Assembly: GCA_964447335.1 (NCBI GenBank) | Contig: CAYUSA010000016.1 | Span: 1 to 55,233, forward strand | Length of the DNA: 55,233 bases | Source: HRBIN12 sp964447335 | GTDB taxonomy: Bacteria > Actinomycetota > UBA4738 > HRBIN12 | Reading direction: 5' to 3' | Part shown: piece after piece, positions 40,403 to 49,354 of the stretch | How the letters are laid out: each line of letters starts with the position of its first letter | How positions within the stretch are numbered: position 1 is the first letter of the stretch | Notes under the pieces: model-generated | Database searches by the model: none | Told to the model about the DNA's origin: nothing | The model's input: the letters and a program-made list of their open reading frames with translations, nothing else | Program-made: the position numbers and the translations under genes

Positions 40403-40571
40403 CCGCACGTGGGCGCTGCAGGGCTCGAACCTGCGACCTCTTCCTTGTAAGGGAAGGCTGGTACAACGCTCTGACCAGCACTTTCGCAGGTCGGCGGCGG
40501 TTCCCGGTGTCACAGGAGTGTCGTCGAGCACCGCCTGGTTCGGTCGGCTCCTTGACCAGATGTTGACCGCT
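40401..40571 (-). repeat. tRNA-like repeat, copy B (anticodon-like TAC)
   Basis: About 171 bp starting at the stop codon of the cytochrome gene. On the minus strand it has hairpins TCTGGT/ACCAGG and GTG/CAC, then a tRNA-like end: GTGCT/AGCGC, GCTGGT/ACCAGC, anticodon arm CTTCC-CTTACAA-GGAAG and T-arm GCAGG-TTCGAGC-CCTGC. The 20 bases around the anticodon arm are identical to tRNA-Val(TAC) at 49283-49354. Differences from copy A often preserve pairing. Its far side abuts a truncated FAD-protein gene. Confidence 0.7.
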
Positions 40572-40612
40572 CCAGACCGCAGTACCCCCTTCTTCCTTGT
40601 GCCGTGGGCACA

Positions 40613-40684
40613 CCGGTCCTTGCTGAGTTCGTAGGCGGCGGACAGGACCGCGATCCCCGATCCGACCACCGCAACCTTCGCCAT
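40613..40684 (-). pseudogene. 5' fragment of an FAD-binding oxidoreductase gene
   Basis: An intact start (GGAGG before ATG) encodes 24 residues, AKVAVVGSGIAVLSAAYELS after the Met, a typical Rossmann FAD-binding beginning of amine-oxidase-like proteins. Homology ends at about residue 24 and the reading continues into tRNA-like repeat copy B. The gene was therefore truncated by an event at or near the repeat. Confidence 0.65.
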
Positions 40685-40815
40685 CGCGCCACCTCCGTTG
40701 GAGGTCGTCGGGTCGCGCAGACGAACCCCTGAGTGCGCCGGCCGAGTGAACGCGAGTCATGAGCATAGCGATCCCTCGGCTTGCGGTCTCCGGGACGCCT
40801 GAGGATGATGCGGCA

Positions 40816-42846
40816 ATGGAGCCCGACGACACCCGCATCCCCGACACGTTCCCGTTCGCCGTCGACCGCACGGACGCCGCGTGGATCGGACTCGCCGACG
40901 GGACCCGCCTGGCCACGCGCATCTGGCGTCCCGTCACCGACGAGCCCGTGCCGGCGATCCTCGACTACATCCCCTATCGTCAGGGTGACCAGACCTGGCC
41001 GTACGACGAGCCCATCGCGTCGTGGTTCGCGGGGCATGACTACGTGTTCGTGCGCGTCGACATCCGCGGAACGGGCAACAGCGACGGCCTCATCACGGAC
41101 GAGTACGCGCCGCAGGAGCAAGACGACGCGCTCGAGGTGATCGCGTGGATCGCCGAGCAACCATGGTGTAGCGGCGCGGTGGGGATGATCGGGATCTCGT
41201 GGGGAGGCTTCAACGGGCTCCAGATCGCGGCTCGCCGCCCGCCGGCGCTGAAGGCTGTGGTCTCGATGTGCTCCACGGACGACCGCTACGCGGACGACGT
41301 CCACTACGACGGTGGCTGCCTCTTGAACTGGGACGCGCTCCCATGGGCCTCGATCTTGTTCGCGATGAATGCGCTGCCGCCCGACCCCGAGGTCGTCGGC
41401 GACGGGTGGCGCGAGCTGTGGCGCGAACGGCTGGAGGGAACACCGCCGTTCAGCATCGCCTGGCTCGAGCACCAGCGCAGGGACGCGTACTGGCAGCACG
41501 GGTCGATCTGCGAGGACTACGCCGCGATCGAGTGTCCCGTCTACATGGTGGGTGGCTGGGCAGACGGCTACACGAACGCGATCCCGCGCACGCTTGCGGG
41601 CCTCCCGGGGGTGCGCAAGGGCCTGATCGGTCCCTGGGCGCACGCCTGGCCCCACCGTGCGGACCAAGGCCCACGCATCGGCTTCCTCCAGGAGTGCGCC
41701 CGCTGGTTCGACCGGTGGCTGCGCGGCGTCGAGAACGGCATCGACGACGAACCGATGCTGGCCGCGTGGCTGCAGGAACCGGCTCGCCCCGAAGAGCTCG
41801 CGCACGACCGCGCAGGGCGGTGGGTCCGCGAGCCCGCGTGGCCGCCGCCATCGGTCAAGCCGGCGCGTCGGTACCTCCAGACGAGCGGCGCCTTGGACGC
41901 GGAGCCGGGCCCGAGCGGCGAGCTGGCGCACGCGGGCTTCCAGCGCCATGGGCTCCTCGCGGGGACCTGGTGCCCGTACGGACCGACCGCCGACTACCCG
42001 CCCGACCAGCGCGAGGAAGACGCGTTGTGCCTGACGTTCGACTCGGCACCCCTCGAGGAGCGGCTCGAGCTGCTCGGGTATCCGCGGCTGCACTTCCGGG
42101 TCGCCGCCGACCGCCCGAACGCGTTCGTCTCGGCACGGCTGTGCGACGTCGCGCCCGACGGCACGTCGACGCTGCTCTCCCGTGGCGTGCTCAACCTCAC
42201 GCACCGCGCCGGGCACGACGCGCCCACGCCCGTGGTACCCGAGGAGCCGATGGACGTCGAGATCGAGCTCGACGTCCTCGGGCAGGCGGTCCCAGTGGGC
42301 CATCGGCTCCGTGTCGCGGTGTCGACCACCTATTGGCCGTGGCTCTGGCCGTCGCCCGAGCTGGTCACGATGTCCTTGGAGGCCGGACCGACCTCGTGGC
42401 TGGAGCTGCCCGTGCGTCCGACCTCCGTGCCCGATGGTCCCGCGCCCGGGTTCGGTGCCCCGGAGCAGGGTCCGGGCCTCGTCCTCGACCGCGAGGAGGA
42501 CGAGGCCTTCCACGTCGTCGAGCGCGATCTGGTCACCGGCGAGATCTCCATGCGGATCAATCAGGATGGCGACTACCGCGTGCGGCTGCCCAACGGCATC
42601 GCTCTGAGCGTCCGGAACCTCGACCGGTTCACGATCCGTGAAGGCGATCCGCTCTCCTCTGTCGTGACGTGCGATCGCACCCTCACGTGGGACCGGGACG
42701 ACGTGCACGTGCGGATCGAGACGCGGAGCGAGCTGTCAAGCACCGCCGCCGACTTCCTCCTCCGCGAGCACATCGAGGTCTTCGAGGGGGATGAGCGGGT
42801 CTTCGAGCGGACGTGGGACCGGACGATCCCGCGGGACCACGTCTGA
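40816..42846 (+). CDS. CocE/NonD-family (X-Pro dipeptidyl-peptidase S15-type) hydrolase
   Basis: 676 residues. An alpha/beta-hydrolase domain begins WIGLADGTRLATRIWRPV; nucleophile Ser in GMIGISWGGFNG near 127; VRVDIRGTGNSDG before it; WADGYTN and the active-site His in GPWAHAWPH follow. A C-terminal jelly-roll domain (about 400-560) is present. Cleaves esters, amides or peptides; cytoplasmic, no signal. ATG 40816 starts just before the conserved part and has GAGG about 10 bases upstream; an in-frame ATG at 40759 would add 19 residues. Confidence 0.88.
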   Translation: MEPDDTRIPDTFPFAVDRTDAAWIGLADGTRLATRIWRPVTDEPVPAILDYIPYRQGDQTWPYDEPIASWFAGHDYVFVRVDIRGTGNSDGLITDEYAPQEQDDALEVIAWIAEQPWCSGAVGMIGISWGGFNGLQIAARRPPALKAVVSMCSTDDRYADDVHYDGGCLLNWDALPWASILFAMNALPPDPEVVGDGWRELWRERLEGTPPFSIAWLEHQRRDAYWQHGSICEDYAAIECPVYMVGGWADGYTNAIPRTLAGLPGVRKGLIGPWAHAWPHRADQGPRIGFLQECARWFDRWLRGVENGIDDEPMLAAWLQEPARPEELAHDRAGRWVREPAWPPPSVKPARRYLQTSGALDAEPGPSGELAHAGFQRHGLLAGTWCPYGPTADYPPDQREEDALCLTFDSAPLEERLELLGYPRLHFRVAADRPNAFVSARLCDVAPDGTSTLLSRGVLNLTHRAGHDAPTPVVPEEPMDVEIELDVLGQAVPVGHRLRVAVSTTYWPWLWPSPELVTMSLEAGPTSWLELPVRPTSVPDGPAPGFGAPEQGPGLVLDREEDEAFHVVERDLVTGEISMRINQDGDYRVRLPNGIALSVRNLDRFTIREGDPLSSVVTCDRTLTWDRDDVHVRIETRSELSSTAADFLLREHIEVFEGDERVFERTWDRTIPRDHV

Positions 42847-42877
42847 CGCCGCCCGCGGTCCGCTCGCGCAGCGGCGG

Positions 42878-43843
42878 TCAGGCCTGAGGGCGGTCCACCG
42901 GCTCGAGGGGGTAGAGGCACGCCGCAGCGGTGGGCCCTTCCTCCAGCGGCGGACGGGTCGTCCTACACACGTCCTGGACCCGGTGACAGCGCGCGGCGAA
43001 CAGGCAGCCCTCGCGGGACGGCTCTTCGTCGGTGGCCGTCGCCGCGCGGCCCTCGAGCTTGCGGCGCCGCGGGTGATCGCCGGGAACCGCCGACAGGAGC
43101 ATCTCGGTGTAGGGATGGCGCGGGCGTTCCGAAACCTCCTCCGTCGGCCCGGACTCGACCACGCGTCCCTGGTGCATCACCGCGATGTCATCGGCGATCC
43201 GTCGAACCAGATCGAGGTCGTGGCTCACGAAGATCGTCGAGACACCCCGTTGTCGCTTCAGGTCGAGCAACAGGTTCAGGATCTGGGCCTGCACGGACAC
43301 GTCGAGGCTGGCCGTGGGCTCGTCGCAGACGAGGACGTCGGGCTCGAGGATCAGGCCGCGGGCGATCGCGATCCGCTGCCGTCCGCCGCCCGAATAGCGC
43401 GACGGGTAGGAATCGAGCGGCGCATCCGGCAGGCCGACCGCCGCGAGCATCGCTTCGATCTTCACAGGCTCGTCCCGGCCACCGAGGCCGTGGGCCCGCA
43501 GCGGCTCCGCCACGATGGCGCCGATCGTCATCCGTGGGTCCAGGGCATCGTAGGGATCTTGGAACACCGAGCCGATGTGGCGTCGGAACGCCCGGAGCTC
43601 CCTGCGCGAGCGCGGGTAGGGGCGACCGCGGAGCAGGAGCGTCCCCGACGAAGGCCTGAGCAGGCCGAGCACCATCCGCACGCACGTCGTCTTGCCCGAT
43701 CCGGATTCGCCCACGAGTCCCAGCGTCGTGCCGGACCGCAGCTCCAGGTCGACGCCCTCGACCGCGAGCCGCGACCCGAACCGCCGCGTGACCTCGCGGA
43801 ACGCCACCACGGGTCCGTCGTTCGCTTCGAGCGGCGCGTTCAC
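42878..43843 (-). CDS. ABC transporter ATPase, OppF/DppF type
   Basis: 321 residues: Walker A GESGSGKTTC, Q-loop VFQDPYDALDP, Walker B LVCDEPTASLD, switch His in FVSHDL, and the oligopeptide C-terminal cluster CLFAARCHRVQDVCR that often holds an Fe-S cluster. The ABC signature reads YSGGGRQR rather than LSGGQxQR, a small deviation. The GTG start overlaps the preceding gene by GTGA. It powers import of peptides or related solutes with its partner. Confidence 0.92.
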   Translation of the reverse strand: MNAPLEANDGPVVAFREVTRRFGSRLAVEGVDLELRSGTTLGLVGESGSGKTTCVRMVLGLLRPSSGTLLLRGRPYPRSRRELRAFRRHIGSVFQDPYDALDPRMTIGAIVAEPLRAHGLGGRDEPVKIEAMLAAVGLPDAPLDSYPSRYSGGGRQRIAIARGLILEPDVLVCDEPTASLDVSVQAQILNLLLDLKRQRGVSTIFVSHDLDLVRRIADDIAVMHQGRVVESGPTEEVSERPRHPYTEMLLSAVPGDHPRRRKLEGRAATATDEEPSREGCLFAARCHRVQDVCRTTRPPLEEGPTAAACLYPLEPVDRPQA

Positions 43844-44808
43844 GGCGGCATCGCCCCCGAGGGGTGGTGACAGGCGAACGCCCGTGCGTCGACGTGCCGC
43901 AGGACCGGGTCTTCCGTGCGGCAGCGATCGGTGGCCTGGGGACAGCGAGGATGGAACGCGCAGCCGTCGATCGTCTGCTCGATCGCGGGGGGCTGCCCCT
44001 CGATCTGGTACAGCCGGTCGCCGGGCCTGCCTTCGCGGAGGTCGTGAAGGGTGCGCAGCAGTGCCTCGGTGTACGGGTGCGCCGGCGCGTCGAACAGCTC
44101 CTCCGCACTCCCTTCCTCCACCACCCGACCCCGGTACATCACCGCGACACGGTCGGCGATCTCCGCGACGACCCCCATGTCGTGGGTGATCCAGAGGAAC
44201 GCAGCGTTCGTCTCGCGACGCAGGAGGGTCACCAGTTCCAGGATCTCGGCCTGCGTGCTGACGTCGAGTGCTGTGGTCGGCTCATCCGCGACGATGAGCG
44301 GCGGGCCGAGCGCGAACGCGATCGCGATCATCACCCGCTGCCGCATGCCGCCCGACAGCTGGTGCGGGAAGAGGCGCGCCACCCCTTGCGGGTCGGGGAT
44401 CCGCACCTCGCGGAGCAACGCGACCGCGCGGAGCCGCGCCTCCGATCGGCTCAGCCCTTCGTGGACCTCGAAGGCCTCCGCGATCTGGATGCCGACGCGT
44501 GTGGTCGGGTTGAGCGCGGCCATGGCGTCCTGCGCGATGAACCCGACGATCTTGCCGCGGAGCCTCCTCATCTCGGCCGGCGTCAGGGTCAGGGTGTCGG
44601 TGTCGTCGATCTCGACCGACCCCTCCACGCTGCTGCCGTGCGGGAGGAGGCGTGCGATCGCCAGGGCGAGCGAGGTCTTGCCGCTCCCCGTCTCCCCGAT
44701 CAAGGCCACGGCCTCGCCCGGCGCGATCGTCAGGTCTGCGCCGCGAACGGCCTCCGCGTCCCCGTAGCGCACGTGGATGTCCCGCGCCGTCAGAACCGGG
44801 TCGCTCAC
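43840..44808 (-). CDS. ABC transporter ATPase, OppD/DppD type
   Basis: 322 residues: Walker A GETGSGKTSL, Q-loop FIAQDAMAALNP, signature LSGGMRQR, Walker B IVADEPTTALD, WITHDMG switch and C-terminal CAFHPRCPQATDRCR. The GTG start overlaps the permease stop by GTGA. It pairs with the OppF-type ATPase downstream. Confidence 0.93.
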   Translation of the reverse strand: MSDPVLTARDIHVRYGDAEAVRGADLTIAPGEAVALIGETGSGKTSLALAIARLLPHGSSVEGSVEIDDTDTLTLTPAEMRRLRGKIVGFIAQDAMAALNPTTRVGIQIAEAFEVHEGLSRSEARLRAVALLREVRIPDPQGVARLFPHQLSGGMRQRVMIAIAFALGPPLIVADEPTTALDVSTQAEILELVTLLRRETNAAFLWITHDMGVVAEIADRVAVMYRGRVVEEGSAEELFDAPAHPYTEALLRTLHDLREGRPGDRLYQIEGQPPAIEQTIDGCAFHPRCPQATDRCRTEDPVLRHVDARAFACHHPSGAMPP

Positions 44809-45722
44809 GATTCCACCCGGGTCCTGGGATCGACGAGCATGCGGATCACGTCGGCCACGATGTTGAAGCCGATCACCGCCGCGGCTCCGACGATCACCGT
44901 CCCCATCACGACGGGGCGATCCAGCCTGGAGAGGGAGGTCACCGCGAGTTGTCCCATCCCCGGCCAGCCGAACACCGCCTCGACCACGACGACGCCCGAC
45001 AGGAACAGACCCAGGTCCAAGCCGATCATCGTGATCAGCGGGGAGGCGACGTTGCGGACGGCGTGCCGTGCGAGGACGCGCCGGTCCGAGACGCCCTTCG
45101 AGATCGCGGTCCGGACGTAGGCCGACGAGAGCGAATCCTGCAGCTGCTCCCGAACGATCTGGGCGTAGTAGGGAGCGCCGAGCAGCCCGAGCGCCAGCGC
45201 GGGCAACACGAGTTGTCGGGGCCCCATCCCTCCCGTCACCGGCGCCCACCCCAGCGTGAACCCGAAGAACAACAGGAGCGCCAGACCGAGCGTGAACACG
45301 GGGATCGACAGGAGGAGCAGGTTCATCGTCGTCACGAGGCGGCCGGCCCCCGGCCGAAGCACTGCCCAGACGCCGAACGCCGTCCCGATCAGCACTTCGA
45401 AGACGACACCGGCGACGGCGAGGGTTACCGTTGCCCCCACTCGCTGCAGGATCAACGAGGAAACGGACGCCTGCTGAACGTAGGACTGCCCGAGGTCGCC
45501 GTGCAGGAGCCCGCCCACGTAGGACAGGTACTGGTTGACGAGCGGCTCGTCCAGATGGAGCTGCGTCCGGATCTCCTGCAGCTGCTCCTCGCTCACCGCT
45601 CGCGGCGCGAGCGCGCGAGCAGGATCGCCGGGCACCACGTACTGCAGGATGAAGGTGAGCGTGACGACGCCGAAGAACGCGATCAGCCCGAGGCCGATCT
45701 GGATCATCAGACGCCGAGCCAC
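44805..45722 (-). CDS. ABC transporter permease, DppB type
   Basis: 305 residues, six helices, starts MARRLMIQIGLGLIAFFGVV, with RVGATVTLAVAG and the EAA-like coupling loop YVRTAISKGVSDRRVLARHA. GTG start. Its end overlaps the DppD-type ATPase gene and its start overlaps the second permease gene. Confidence 0.92.
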   Translation of the reverse strand: MARRLMIQIGLGLIAFFGVVTLTFILQYVVPGDPARALAPRAVSEEQLQEIRTQLHLDEPLVNQYLSYVGGLLHGDLGQSYVQQASVSSLILQRVGATVTLAVAGVVFEVLIGTAFGVWAVLRPGAGRLVTTMNLLLLSIPVFTLGLALLLFFGFTLGWAPVTGGMGPRQLVLPALALGLLGAPYYAQIVREQLQDSLSSAYVRTAISKGVSDRRVLARHAVRNVASPLITMIGLDLGLFLSGVVVVEAVFGWPGMGQLAVTSLSRLDRPVVMGTVIVGAAAVIGFNIVADVIRMLVDPRTRVES

Positions 45723-46639
45723 GATGTCCCCTTCCGGCCGGGATCTCGGGCCTTCAGGCCCTCGCCGATCAGCAGGAACGACAGCGTGGTCAGCAGGATC
45801 ATGATCGCCGGCTCGACGAGGAGGTGCGGCGCGTAGAAGATCGCGGTCTCACCCTCGGCGATCATGTTGCCCCACGACGGCGTCGGCGGGTTGATCCCGG
45901 CGCCGAGGAACGAGAGCGTGGCCTCGAACCCGACCGCCGCCGCGGCGTTCAGCGGAGCGTAGGTGAGGATCAGCGGTGCGAGGTGCGGGAGGATGTGGCG
46001 ACGGATCGACGTCCGGCCGCGCACACCCGCAGCCTCGGCCGCCTCGACGAACGTCCGGCTCCGCAGGGCCAGGACTTCCCCGTAGAAGAGGCGGGCCGGA
46101 TAGGCCCAGAACAGGAACGTGATGATCCCGATCACGCGCGCCATCCCCGGAGGCATCACGCTGGCGATCACGAGCGCGGCGAGGGTGAACGGGAGTGCGA
46201 GGGCTATGTCGGCGAACCGGAGCAGGATCCCTTCCACGCGGCCTCGGTAGAAGCCGGCCAACACCCCGACCAGGAGCCCCAGCGCGATGCTCGTCACGTT
46301 GGCGACGAGGGCCACCGTGAGGGAGATGCGTGCGCCGTACGCGAGTCGTGGCAGCATCTCGCGACCCAGCGTGTCCGACCCCAGGATCAGGCCGGGGCTG
46401 CGGATGGGCATCGGGAGGCCGGCGGGGGTGAGCCCGTTCGTGAAGTCCTGGAACAACGGGTCACCGAACATCGGGGCCGCGACCGCGAACACCGCGATCG
46501 ACAGCAGGAGGAGGGAGCCGACGACGAGCGCGGGAGGGTACCGGTGCCGCCGAGCGGCCGACGCGCTAGCCCGAGACCCAGAGGCGATCGTATTGGGTCC
46601 CGTATTCACCTCGGTATTGGTAGTTCTGGACCTTGGCAC
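45707..46639 (-). CDS. ABC transporter permease, DppC type
   Basis: 310 residues, six helices. LGSDTLGREMLPRLAYGARI is the typical DppC N-terminal block; the coupling loop is FVEAAEAAGVRGRTSIRRHI, and SFLGAGINPPTPSWGNMI is near the end. If started at 46639 it overlaps the binding-protein gene by 74 bases; GTG 46609 would reduce this to 44. The true start is unclear. Confidence 0.9.
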   Translation of the reverse strand: MPRSRTTNTEVNTGPNTIASGSRASASAARRHRYPPALVVGSLLLLSIAVFAVAAPMFGDPLFQDFTNGLTPAGLPMPIRSPGLILGSDTLGREMLPRLAYGARISLTVALVANVTSIALGLLVGVLAGFYRGRVEGILLRFADIALALPFTLAALVIASVMPPGMARVIGIITFLFWAYPARLFYGEVLALRSRTFVEAAEAAGVRGRTSIRRHILPHLAPLILTYAPLNAAAAVGFEATLSFLGAGINPPTPSWGNMIAEGETAIFYAPHLLVEPAIMILLTTLSFLLIGEGLKARDPGRKGTSWLGV

Positions 46640-48299
46640 CTCGTCCTGCGTAGAACCGGCCGGTCATCACGAAGATGGCGGGTGCGTCCTCGCCGATCAG
46701 CTGCTCGATCTCCGCGTAGTTCTCGTTCTGCTTGGCGACGTCGTAGTCGCGCCGTGCCTCCTCGGTCAGCGTGGTCACCTGCGGGTTGTCGTACTTGGTG
46801 AAGTTCGCGTACCCGCTGGGGACGTACACGCTCTCCACCAGATCACCCGCCGTGGGCTGGAGCATGAACAGCCCGGTGTACATCAGCTCGAAGTCCTCGT
46901 TGGCCTGGAGGTCGTAGATGGCGCTGCTGTCCACCTGGTCGAGGTTCACCGTGACGCCCACCTGCCCCAGCTGCTGCTGGACCACCTGCACCGTGCTCGC
47001 GGCGTCGGCGGTATGCGACAGCGAGACGGTGAACCCGCTTCCGACGCCCGCTTCGTTCAGCAGCGACCGCGCCTTCTCCGGATCGTACGTGTAGGGCGTG
47101 AACGTGGACTGGAAATCGGCGAGGTTCGCGGGGTAGGGAGCCCCATAGGCCTCGTTCCCCGTGATCTTCGCGATCGCGTCACGGTCGATCGCCCAGTTCA
47201 GCGCCTGCCGCACCCTGACGTCGCCGAGCGGCTCGATGCTCCGGTTGATGTCGATCCACAGCGGGAGCAGGACCGGGATGTCCTTCGTGAGGACCTTCGT
47301 CGTGGGATCGGCTAGCACACGGGTCACCTGGTTCGTCGGGATCCCGTTCCCGGCGATGTCGATATCGCCCGACTGCAGCTGGGGCACGATCAGGCCCGGG
47401 TCGATGTTCCAGCGGAACTCGACCTCGTCCACGTACGGCAGGCCCTCCCAGAAGTAATCGTCGAATCTCGTGAACCGCGCCGCCTGGCCGCCGCTGTCGT
47501 GACTTTCCAGCTTGAAAGGCCCGAACCCCACGGGGGCGTTCGCGAAGCCCTCGTCGCCCAGGCGCTCGACCTCTTCCTTCGGCAAGGGCGCCGCGAACGG
47601 CTGCGCGAACACGTTGAGGATCATGAAATCGGGCTGATCCAGCGTGACCTTCAGCGTCTTCGCGTCGACGACCTCGACGCCCGCCAGCTCGTTCGCCTTC
47701 CCGGCGCGCAGGTCCGCGTACCCGCTGATGCTCGAGAAGTATGACTTCGCCCACGATCCCTTGAGCCCGGGCTTGATCGCGCGCTCCCACGAGTACTTGA
47801 AGTCGGCGGCCTCGATCTCCCGGCCGTTGTGGAACTTGACGCCGGGTTTGAGGGTGAACGTGAGGGTGGTTCCGTCGGACGAGATCTGCGGCATGGCGGC
47901 GGCGATGTTGGGCACCGGACCACCGGTCTGGCCTCCGTAGGCCAGTAGCGAACCGAAGAAGACGAGCTCGGTCGCGACGTCGTAGTCGAGGAGGTTGTAC
48001 GCCCGGGCGGGGTCGCCGAACGCGTACGGCTCGGTGTCCCAACCCACGACAACTCGGCCGCCGTAGGTGCCGCCGGAGACGGGCTGTGGACCCGGAACCT
48101 CTCCGGCGATCGTGGCCCCGCCACCCGACGGCGCAGCCGATCCGCTGCTACCCGTGCTCGTCTTGGACGTGCAGGCAGCGAGCGCCGCGCCCAGTGCCGT
48201 CGTCCCCGCGATGCCGAGGAACGCCCGGCGGCTGAAGGGCGATCGCGAGAGGAAGATCCGATCGATCGGGTCGCTGCGGGGATCTCGTTCGGGTGCCAT
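46566..48299 (-). CDS. Peptide/nickel-type ABC transporter substrate-binding lipoprotein
   Basis: 577 residues, SBP family 5. The N-terminus has a twin-arginine plus lipobox signal (SRRAFLGIAGTTALGAALAAC, lipid on Cys43), so it is exported folded by Tat and anchored. Conserved: PGVKFHNGREIEAADFKYSW and VRQALNWAIDRDAI. GAGGAGGAC precedes the ATG. It binds peptide-like or other small solutes for the four downstream transporter genes; the ligand is unknown. Confidence 0.92.
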   Translation of the reverse strand: MAPERDPRSDPIDRIFLSRSPFSRRAFLGIAGTTALGAALAACTSKTSTGSSGSAAPSGGGATIAGEVPGPQPVSGGTYGGRVVVGWDTEPYAFGDPARAYNLLDYDVATELVFFGSLLAYGGQTGGPVPNIAAAMPQISSDGTTLTFTLKPGVKFHNGREIEAADFKYSWERAIKPGLKGSWAKSYFSSISGYADLRAGKANELAGVEVVDAKTLKVTLDQPDFMILNVFAQPFAAPLPKEEVERLGDEGFANAPVGFGPFKLESHDSGGQAARFTRFDDYFWEGLPYVDEVEFRWNIDPGLIVPQLQSGDIDIAGNGIPTNQVTRVLADPTTKVLTKDIPVLLPLWIDINRSIEPLGDVRVRQALNWAIDRDAIAKITGNEAYGAPYPANLADFQSTFTPYTYDPEKARSLLNEAGVGSGFTVSLSHTADAASTVQVVQQQLGQVGVTVNLDQVDSSAIYDLQANEDFELMYTGLFMLQPTAGDLVESVYVPSGYANFTKYDNPQVTTLTEEARRDYDVAKQNENYAEIEQLIGEDAPAIFVMTGRFYAGRGAKVQNYQYRGEYGTQYDRLWVSG

Positions 48300-48462
48300 C
48301 GAGTCCTCCTCGTCGCACTGGTTCGCGCCCGTCCGGCCGGCGCCTTCCTTGAGGCCAGAACTCTACGGCAGGTCCCCGCTGCCTCGCGCCCTCGCAGAGT
48401 GACTCTCGGTCACTCGCGTTCGCCGCGGGCGGCGGCACCCTTCGCCGGACGTCTCGGGTTGC

Positions 48463-48468
48463 TACAGT
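48463..48468 (+). promoter_or_regulatory. -10 element TACAGT of tetR-type gene
   Basis: TACAGT ends 6 bases before the ATG at 48475. Confidence 0.5.
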
Positions 48469-48474
48469 CCGTCG

Positions 48475-49161
48475 ATGGCGGCGGAACGGCACGGCTCGGA
48501 GGCAGGCGAGGCCGTGCCGCGGACGACCGCGCGGGGTGACGCGACGCGACGCCGGATCCTCGCCGAGTCTGCGCACGTGTTCGCCGAGCGCGGGTACGAC
48601 GGTGCCAGGCTCGAGGACATCGCGTCTCGATGCGGCATCTCACGGGCGGGGATCCTCCGGCACTTCGGTTCCAAGGAACGGCTATTCGTCGAGACCTACA
48701 AGGTCGCCATCTGGGATCTTCCGACCTGGTTCGATGCGCCTCAGGAGGTGCTCGACGGAGGGTTCTTCGCGATCCTTGAGCATTGGCTGCGGAGATCGGC
48801 GCTCCAGCCCGCCACCGACTCCACCCCCTACCAGATCTTCTACCTGGGTCGGTTCTGCAGCAGCATGTCGGTGCAGCGCGAGCTTGCGCGTTTCATGCGC
48901 CAGGAAGATCCCCAGCGGACGCTCGAGCTGGTGGAGTTCGGGATGGAACGGGGGGAGGTCGATCCGGCGCTCGATCCCTATGTCGTCGCGGCGTTCATCG
49001 ACTGGAACATCGACGGGTTCGAGGCTGGCGGATTCGCTGAGGGATTCGACCGCGGCGGGTTGTTCCGCCACGGTCCCGAGCGAGACCACCGCGCAGGCGA
49101 GGCCGTCGAAGCGACCTCTGAGCTGATCCGGCGCGCCATCGGCGTTGCGCGGAAGACGTGA
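48475..49161 (+). CDS. TetR-family regulator
   Basis: 228 residues. N-terminal HTH about 20-68: TRRRILAESAHVFAERGYDG and IASRCGISRAGILRHFGSK. The C-terminal ligand domain is divergent. It is transcribed away from the ABC-transporter operon, 175 bases apart, so it may control that operon; a shared operator was not identified. The start is fixed by the -10 hexamer 6 bases upstream. Confidence 0.9.
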   Translation: MAAERHGSEAGEAVPRTTARGDATRRRILAESAHVFAERGYDGARLEDIASRCGISRAGILRHFGSKERLFVETYKVAIWDLPTWFDAPQEVLDGGFFAILEHWLRRSALQPATDSTPYQIFYLGRFCSSMSVQRELARFMRQEDPQRTLELVEFGMERGEVDPALDPYVVAAFIDWNIDGFEAGGFAEGFDRGGLFRHGPERDHRAGEAVEATSELIRRAIGVARKT

Positions 49162-49279
49162 ACCCGGGCTAGGGGACTCCCTGCTCAGCGTATGTCTGCC
49201 GACCACGAGGCAGGGCCGGTTGGCCTGCCCCATCGCGTAACGCCTTCCCTGGTCAGAAGCGGCTCGAACAGGCATGCCG

Positions 49280-49354
49280 TGGTGGGCGCTGAGGGACTCG
49301 AACCCCCGGCCTCTTCCTTGTAAGGGAAGCGCTCTTCCGCTGAGCTAAGCGCCC
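49280..49354 (-). tRNA. tRNA-Val (anticodon TAC), CCA encoded
   Basis: Acceptor GGGCGCT pairs perfectly with AGCGCCC, D-arm GCTC/GAGC, anticodon arm CTTCC-CTTACAA-GGAAG, T-arm GGGGG-TTCGAGT-CCCTC, discriminator A and encoded CCA. The mature body is 49283-49354. Its first 10 bases also encode the end of the zinc-ribbon gene upstream on the same strand. Confidence 0.97.

Noticed and set aside
40126..40566. Plus-strand open frame with RARTCDLFLV
   Set aside because: Same artefact: antisense of repeat copy B, preceded by out-of-frame cytochrome sequence.
40217..40612. Continuation of the FAD oxidoreductase reading beyond residue 24
   Set aside because: It passes through the tRNA-like repeat and antisense to the cytochrome; no FAD-protein similarity remains.
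42847..42877. GC-rich hairpin as a terminator between converging genes
   Set aside because: Only a short imperfect stem with a large loop could be drawn, so it is not reported.
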